The translations under genes were made by a program, and so were the position numbers. A stretch of DNA of 64,000 nt, from assembly GCF_003265705.1 (NCBI RefSeq), contig NW_020312817.1, positions 26,803,861 through 26,867,860 of the forward strand. Reading direction: 5' to 3'. Of the stretch, positions 58,245 through 64,000 are shown piece by piece. Position 1 is the first letter of the stretch. Each line of letters begins with the position of its first letter. The notes beneath the pieces were generated by a model that had not been told where the DNA came from, searched no databases, and saw only the letters and a list, made by a program, of their open reading frames with translations. This stretch comes from Callorhinus ursinus (Eukaryota > Chordata > Mammalia > Carnivora > Otariidae).

Positions 58245-59025
58245 GTTACTTTTTAATTGGTCCATGTCTCTTCCCTGCAATATGGTTTTGAAGAAAGCTG
58301 TTGACAGTCTACTTTGCTCCATGTGTCATATACATCCAAATTATTTTTCTTTGCTCATGGGCTGGATGGGAATTACCCCTCCTCCAGTGCAGTGTCATCA
58401 TAGACTGTCCATGACTGATGATAGCAAAAAGCAAGATCTTACTTCATCCTTAACAGATGACTCCAAAAATGCACAAGCACCTCTTGCACTAACTGAATCA
58501 CATTTGGCGACCCTTGCGTCCTCTTCTCAATCTCCAGAAGCTATCAAACAATTATTGGACTCAGGTTTGCCTTCTCTTCTTGTGAGGAGTCTGGCTAGTT
58601 TTTGCTTTAGTCACATTTCTTACTCAGAAAGCATTGCTCAGTCAATAGATATTTCCCAGGACAAGCTCAGGCGGCATCATGTTGCACAGCAATGTAATAA
58701 GATGCCTATCACAGCAGACCTGGTTGCTCCTATTCTTAGGTTTTTGACAGAAGTTGGCAGTAGCCATGTTATGAAAGACTGGCTTGGTGGGTCTGAAGTC
58801 AATCCACTGTGGACAGCACTTCTGTTTTTATTGTGTCACTCTGGGTCCACTTCTGGAGGACATAATTTAGGTGCCCAACAGACTAGTGCAAGATCAGCCT
58901 CTCTTTCTTCAGCTGCTCCAACAGGATTGACGACTCAGCAGAGGACAGCAATTGAGAATGCAACTGTTGCGTTCTTTCTGCAGTGCATTTCATGCCACCC
59001 TAATAATCAAAAACTGATGGCCCAG
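58245..59025 (+). CDS. BIRC6: BIRC6 exon e33 (781 nt, the largest here)
   Basis: Acceptor cctag|gtta, donor cccag|gtaaga; 781 nt, phase 2 in, 0 out. Codes LLFNWSMSLPCNMVLKKAVD, then MGWMGITPPPVQCHHRLSMT, a Ser/Asp-rich loop (DDSKKQDLTSSLTDDSKNAQ), helix pairs such as LPSLLVRSLASFCFSHISYS, and KMPITADLVAPILRFLTEVG. Helical scaffold with a disordered loop. Confidence 0.98.
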
Positions 59026-60348
59026 GTAAGATTACAAAAATTGGCTTATGTTTTAGGCATCTTATTTTAATACACTGTTAAATAACACTCATGAAATTAG
59101 TTGAGAAAGGGGTGTGTGTTACAGGTGTTGATGTAGTTTGGGATCCGGTGCATTAAAGGATCTGAATTTAAACCATACTTAAAGTATTGATGATATCTGC
59201 TCCCTCCTCCTCTCAAGTGTCACATATTCCTTTTGATGAAATAATGGGCAAATTAATGGCGATTCTAACTGTAATTGATACATTTCCTCCTTTTAAACTC
59301 ACAACCCCCCCAATCCAATAAAAAGAACAAGCCCAGAAGAACAGCACTTCAGCTTCTGAAAGAGGAGTGACCACTTGGAGGTGGTCATTGAGCATCTCAT
59401 CTGCAGTGAGGCTTTGTGTTTTGTTGGAACTGGATTGCTACAACTCTTGGTTTGCTTCTAATGAAGCAGACATCAGGATAGTTTTCAGATAGGAGACTCT
59501 TGACAAAACACATTAAAAATGTAAGAGATGATTTTATTGTAGTAAGTCCATGGGGCCAAAATCTTGAAAGTTAGAATTATTTCAAGAATAAGTCTAGTTG
59601 ATTTTTGCCAGATTCTGCTCCTTTCTAGCTGTTTTGACTTTCATCAGGTTGGTTAGCCTATAAAATGGGAATGGTAATACCTGCCTCAAAGATTGTTTTT
59701 GAGACCATTAAAAACCATAATGTATAAAAAGTAACTAGCATAGAATAGAGTCTGTCTGATATCTGGTAGGCACCAGTAAATAGGAATCAGCTTCTTTTTT
59801 TTTTTACTCCATAATTTAGAGTGCTTATTCAGGGCTGACTGTTAATATCTAGAAGGATAGTTAATAATAATTTTCAAAAAATACTGATTTAACTTTGTTG
59901 AGAAGAATAACAAGATACTTTACTGTCAAAAGTAATTATTGTGAAACTATATCTGCTTAATGTGCCTGATTAAAAGGGAATGGTTAAATTATCAGTTTTA
60001 ACCAAGGACAGGAGTATTTGAAAATTTGGCTTGTGCCTCTGGATAGCATGAAAACTTCATGACTTGTTGCTTTCTGGCTTAATTTTCATCTCTCAGCTTC
60101 TTAATAAGGCCTTGTGTTATATTTCTAATACCCTTTTTTCCATAATTTTTATTGCATTGTAACGACATTGATATTGACTAAAGTTAAAAGTAACTTGGTT
60201 ATGCTAGGTATTTATAATGTGAAAACCCTGTAGTAGTAATTTCTCTTATTCACAGGAGTTTCCTGTGGGGATAGTCTTTTTTATTCTTTAAAGTACAAAG
60301 CTGCAGTTAAATAGTGCACTTAACTTTTTAAATCTCTTTACTTGCCAG
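59026..60348 (+). other. BIRC6: BIRC6 intron 33
   Basis: 1.3 kb; an antisense MIR remnant at 59610-59785, no SINE or L1 recognised. Confidence 0.8.
59610..59785 (-). repeat. MIR remnant, antisense
   Basis: CCTATAAAATGGGAATGGTA, ATACCTGCCTCAAAGATTGT and GGTAGGCACCAGTAAATAGG follow antisense MIR order. Confidence 0.7.
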
Positions 60349-60492
60349 GTTCTCTGTGAACTTTTTCAGACATCTCCTCAAAGAGGGAATCTTCCAACGT
60401 CAGGGAACATTTCGGGGTTTATACGTAGATTATTTTTGCAATTGATGCTGGAAGATGAGAAAGTGACAATGTTTCTTCAGTCTCCTTGTCCA
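60349..60492 (+). CDS. BIRC6: BIRC6 exon e34
   Basis: Acceptor ttgccag|gttc, donor tgtcca|gtgagt; 144 nt, 48 codons, phase 0 at both ends. Codes VLCELFQTSPQRGNLPTSGN and on to FIRRLFLQLMLEDEKVTMFL. Frame-neutral if skipped. Confidence 0.97.
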
Positions 60493-60934
60493 GTGAGTAT
60501 TTAACAGTTAAATAAATCTTAATAATTAGCTGTATGCAAAGACATTTCATAATTTCATATCAGAACCTGGAGTCACCTTTATGTATTAATTTCTTACATA
60601 ACAAACAAACTAGAATAACCTCTATAGTCAATGATAGGACTTAAAAATCTCTTTTGGATAACCCTCCTTGTGATGAATAGCCTAATTATACCCTACCATG
60701 AAAAGTGTAATTTGGTTGGGCGAAAAAGTGACTGATTATTAGGTACAATGGTGCTAATACAGAAGTTGACCAACAAATCAAATGGCAAATGCACCATATT
60801 TTAAAATAAATACAAAATAAACCTTTCATATTTTGTGTGCATTTAAAATTTTTTATTCTTTTATGCTTTTGAAATTGTTTTATAATGGTACATGTATCAA
60901 AAAAATCATTTCTTGATTTCTTTTGAATTTTCAG
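60493..60934 (+). other. BIRC6: BIRC6 intron 34
   Basis: 442 bp of AT-rich sequence; nothing recognised. Confidence 0.85.
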
Positions 60935-61064
60935 CTGTATAAAGGTAGAATTAATGCCACAAGCCATGTCATCCAGCATCCAATGTACGGAGCAGGCCAT
61001 AAGTTCCGCACACTTCATTTACCAGTCTCAACAACATTATCAGAAGTTCTTGACAGAGTGTCAG
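60935..61064 (+). CDS. BIRC6: BIRC6 exon e35, with GC donor
   Basis: Acceptor ttttcag|ctgt, donor gtcag|gcaagt; 130 nt, phase 0 in, 1 out. Codes LYKGRINATSHVIQHPMYGA, then HKFRTLHLPVSTTLSEVLDR and VS. The L-H-L-P-V-S-T-T-L-S-E-V-L-D-R-V stretch looks like the start of the ubiquitin-like domain described for BIRC6 (inference). The phase-1 end fits the next residue (Asp) that I recall from human. The following exon is beyond the window. Confidence 0.95.
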
Positions 61065-61070
61065 GCAAGT
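61065..61070 (+). promoter_or_regulatory. BIRC6: Non-canonical GC 5' splice site
   Basis: The donor reads CAG|GCAAGT: apart from C at +2 it fits the consensus fully, as is usual for GC-AG introns. No GT nearby would keep the expected phase. Confidence 0.85.
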
Positions 61071-62472
61071 CAGATTTAAGTATTAATTTGTCTTTGACTT
61101 TATGTTAGATTCTGTAGAATTTTGTTATTTTTTGTAACTGTTTATTTTAATGCATCTACTGCCTCAGCAACTATTTAATGAATAGAAAAGGTCAATATGT
61201 CTTCACATTTTGAAGCATGAGTAAGAAGCTGATGAAAGGGACATAATGTACAATATATTCTAGCACCTGTAGTTCTTTTGGTGCCATGTGTGTTATGTGA
61301 GGTAATGACAGAATGGACAGTTGGAAATGTTGACAAGCCTTGGGAAGCCGTTGATGGAATTTTCTCACAAACCATCTGGTTGTCTTATAATAGATGATTT
61401 GCAGGCCATTAGTTGGGATGGCAGGACTCTAATAAACGTTTACTAGCTCTTAGGGTGAAATGGTCAAGAGAGAAGAATGAAGTAGGTAGATCAGATTGGT
61501 GACCTTATTGTTTGTAATAGTGAAAAAAGCAGAGAGAAATTTTCCCTTAGGTTCTTGCCTATATTCTAAGATGAAGATGATGCCTTTGAACAGCATACAG
61601 GTTATTAAAATAAAAAGAGTTTTTGATGGCAGAATGCAAATCCACTGTAGAAAGTTTGATTTTATTGCCTTTCAGAAATCCTGTGAATGAAATCAGTGTT
61701 GAGTTGATTGAGCATCTTCTATCTAAGCACAGTAATCAGCCCTGAGGGTATAAGAGAAAGCAAGACACACACACTGCCCCTCAGAGTATTATGATATATG
61801 TATGTTGTCAGATTAAAAAATAAATGAAATTTAAGAATGTTTGCATTCTCTAATACAAATGTAAGTAAGTATGTTTCTATCTGTATGCGTTTTAAGGGGA
61901 TACCTAAGCTTACAACAGTAGGAAGTTAGGAGTATCTCAGAAAAAAACATGTCTATTTATCAGTGGGAAATAGAAATCTAAGCTTAGAATAAAAAACTGG
62001 ATTAAAGAGATTTCGAGGTTGTTACCATACATAGGTAGTAGGTTAAACCATGTGAATGGATGTGATCACTATGAGAAAATAAGGTAGAAAAGAATCTTTT
62101 TGTCTTTAGTCACTGCATCTAACCCAAGTGTGTATGTAATACTCTAATTCTTTTCTTTTTACAAGTTATACAATAAAATGTTAGAATACTATTAAAAGTG
62201 CATACATAACATTTGTTCTTATTTGAAAATGTCTACCTTATCCTGTTACAGCTAAACTTTTTTGAAAATTTGATTTTACAGACTTTTTTTCTGTCATAGC
62301 CTTGAAATTGTTCCTTCTACATGGTGAAGAAAAAAATGAATAATGAATTAATTAAATAAAAGAAGGACAAGTGGGGGAGAGTACTAAAGTTCAGTTATTG
62401 TGATTTCTTACATTTAACTTGATCATAGAGAAGTAATAGACATTATTACAAAATAATTATTAAGAATAAAGA

Positions 62473-62665
62473 TAGGGCACTTGGATGGCTCAGTTGGTTA
62501 AGCGTCTGCCTTCGGCTCAGGTCATGATCCTGGAGTCCCGGGATCAAGTCCCGCATCAGGCTCCCTGCTCTGCAGGGAGTCTGCTTCTTCCTCTGACCCT
62601 CCCCCCTCTCATGCTCTCTCTCTCTCTCTCTCATTCTCTCTCTCAAATAAATCTTAAAAAAAAAA
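62473..62665 (+). repeat. CAN-SINE, sense
   Basis: GGGCACTTGGATGGCTCAGT head, (TC)n stretch, AAATAAATCTT tail. AAGAATAAAGA (62462-62472) against AAGAATAAGGA (62666-62676). Confidence 0.95.
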
Positions 62666-63049
62666 AAGAATAAGGAATAGTTCCCTTTATTACCTACATA
62701 TTTAAAAATAAATTGCTTTTTAAGAATCTCTTGGTAAAAAGTCCAACAGAGTCATCCTGAGCAAACACCAGAAGTTTCCAAGTGCTGAATTTAACCTCTA
62801 TTTAGCAGTATTTTGGTCTTTTAAGGCATGTTTATGATCTTTAGCCATATTTGATGATATATTTACGTGTGTCTATATTTTATCAATATAAAAACAAAAA
62901 CAAGTAATCCAAAATTACTTAATTTTATCCGCTTCCGATAGCTTTTCACTACATTGCTTTCAAATAATAAAAGTCATGTGTCAGTATTTTTGCTTTTATA
63001 AATTTCTCTTACTGCTTTTAAGCAGTTTGATTATATGCCTTGTAGTTTT

Positions 63050-63720
63050 TTGTGGTTTTTTTGCAGATGCGGGTTTGTTGACTTTCTTGACTCTGGGTTT
63101 ATAGATTTCATCAAATTTTATTTATTTATTTTTTTAAAATATTGCCTCAAGTATTTTCTTTCTCCTTGTTTCTCTCCTCTCTTTGGGTAATTCCAGTTAC
63201 ACATTTTTAATAGGCCTCTTGAAGTTGTTTTACAGCTCACTGAAGCTCTGTTCATTTTTTCCCCCCAACTTTTGCCACTTCTCTTTATATATCTCCTTGT
63301 CCTTATCTAAAGTGTATAAGCTTTCCTCTATCATCTTAAACACACTGGTCTGTTTATATTGATTATTTTTTCCTTACTATGGATTGTATATTATTGCTTT
63401 TTTATTTGCCTAGAATTTTTTTTTTTTTTAAGAATTTATTTATTTGACAGACAGCGAGAGAGGGAACACAAGTAGGGGGACTGGGAGAGGGAGAAGCAGG
63501 CTTCCCGCTGAACAGGGAGCCCGATGCAGGACTCGATCCCAGGATCCTGGGATCATGACCTGAGCCGAAGGCAGACGCTTAACGACTGAGCCACCCAGGC
63601 GTCCCTATTTGCCTAGAAAATTTTATTGGATGCCAGGCAATGTGACTTCTACTTTTTTACTTCTTTTGGGTGCTCGATATTTTTGTGTTTTAATAAATAT
63701 TTTTTATTTTGTTTTGGGTT
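63050..63720 (-). repeat. Old L1 fragment, antisense, interrupted by a SINE
   Basis: AATTCCAGTTACACATTTTT, GTTTTACAGCTCACTGAAGC and GGATGCCAGGCAATGTGACT are antisense L1 (late ORF2/3' region) landmarks on both sides of the SINE at 63416-63605. Confidence 0.6.
63416..63605 (-). repeat. CAN-SINE, antisense, perfect target duplication, in L1
   Basis: Full-length low-divergence antisense copy. TATTTGCCTAGAA at 63403-63415 and 63606-63618. Confidence 0.96.
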
Positions 63721-64000
63721 AAAGTTACAGTAACTGAAAACAGTGTTGCTTTTAGAGCCCACGTTTAAGTTTTATTAGGTAGACAAGAGCTGCTTTTAAT
63801 CTAGGGCAGAACTTATTGTGATGATGGAAGTTTTTTTTATAAACTTACACTGTCTGGTACAGTAGCTCTCAAGCACATGAAATGTGTTTGGTGATACTAA
63901 GGAACTAAATTTTTAATGAATTTAATTTTTAAAAGGTGCTATATTGGAATAGAAGTAGGGTACCACATTTGAAAATGAAGGTCTAGGGCTACTTTGGCCT

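Larger units (their letters stand above)
61065..64000 (+). other. BIRC6: BIRC6 intron 35 (incomplete)
   Basis: At least 2.9 kb. 61100-62470 shows nothing I recognise; then a sense SINE (62473-62665), antisense L1 fragments (63050-63400, 63620-63720) and an antisense SINE (63416-63605). No further exon is visible before the window ends. Confidence 0.8.

Noticed and set aside
61175..62470. Search for the exon following e35
   Set aside because: No frame giving the expected continuation (Asp-Thr-Pro start) behind an acceptor was found up to 64000.

Overview
The window is ordinary nuclear DNA of a carnivoran mammal. It contains at least 23 tRNA-Lys-derived CAN-SINE (SINEC) copies, which is a carnivore hallmark. 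Their 3' halves (a run like CCACTCCCCCTGCTTGTGTT, then CAAATAAATAAATAAAATCTT-type tails) look more like an arctoid caniform (bear, seal or mustelid group) than a dog, but that finer placement is inference. Base composition is AT-rich, as expected of long introns.

The whole window lies inside one gene on the + strand: BIRC6 (BRUCE/Apollon), the giant inhibitor-of-apoptosis protein that acts as a hybrid E2/E3 ubiquitin ligase. I could place 35 consecutive coding exons (called e1 to e35, window order, not the official exon numbers), from 71 to 61064. They total 7,014 nt, about 2,338 codons, close to half of the roughly 4,850-residue protein. Every splice junction keeps the reading frame. All introns are GT-AG except the last, which is GC-AG. 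The N-terminal propeller/BIR part and the C-terminal UBC (E2) domain lie outside the window. No promoter, first exon, last exon or polyadenylation site of BIRC6 is present.

Layout: 1-10 kb is a single large intron packed with old antisense L1 and CAN-SINEs, and it holds an antisense RPL23A retrocopy with an intact frame. 10-17 kb is a dense cluster of exons e2-e10 (coiled coil, Ala/Pro-rich linker, first beta-sandwich). 17-35 kb holds e11-e20 with longer introns, including a decayed RPL4 processed pseudogene (26.3-27.7 kb) and a Tigger-like DNA transposon (32.4-32.8 kb). 35-46 kb holds e21-e24 with a SINE-in-SINE-in-L1 nest and an antisense L1 ORF2 block. 46-61 kb holds e25-e35, including the second beta-sandwich (e28-e29) and the 781-nt exon e33. 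61-64 kb is the start of another long intron.

I found no previously undescribed biological system. The observations most worth checking are about splicing (a GC donor, a tetranucleotide microsatellite serving as polypyrimidine tract, an in-frame tandem donor, a competing acceptor) and about recent retrotransposition (the intact RPL23A retrocopy and the nested SINEs). Comparisons with human BIRC6, RPL23A and RPL4 are from memory, not from an alignment.
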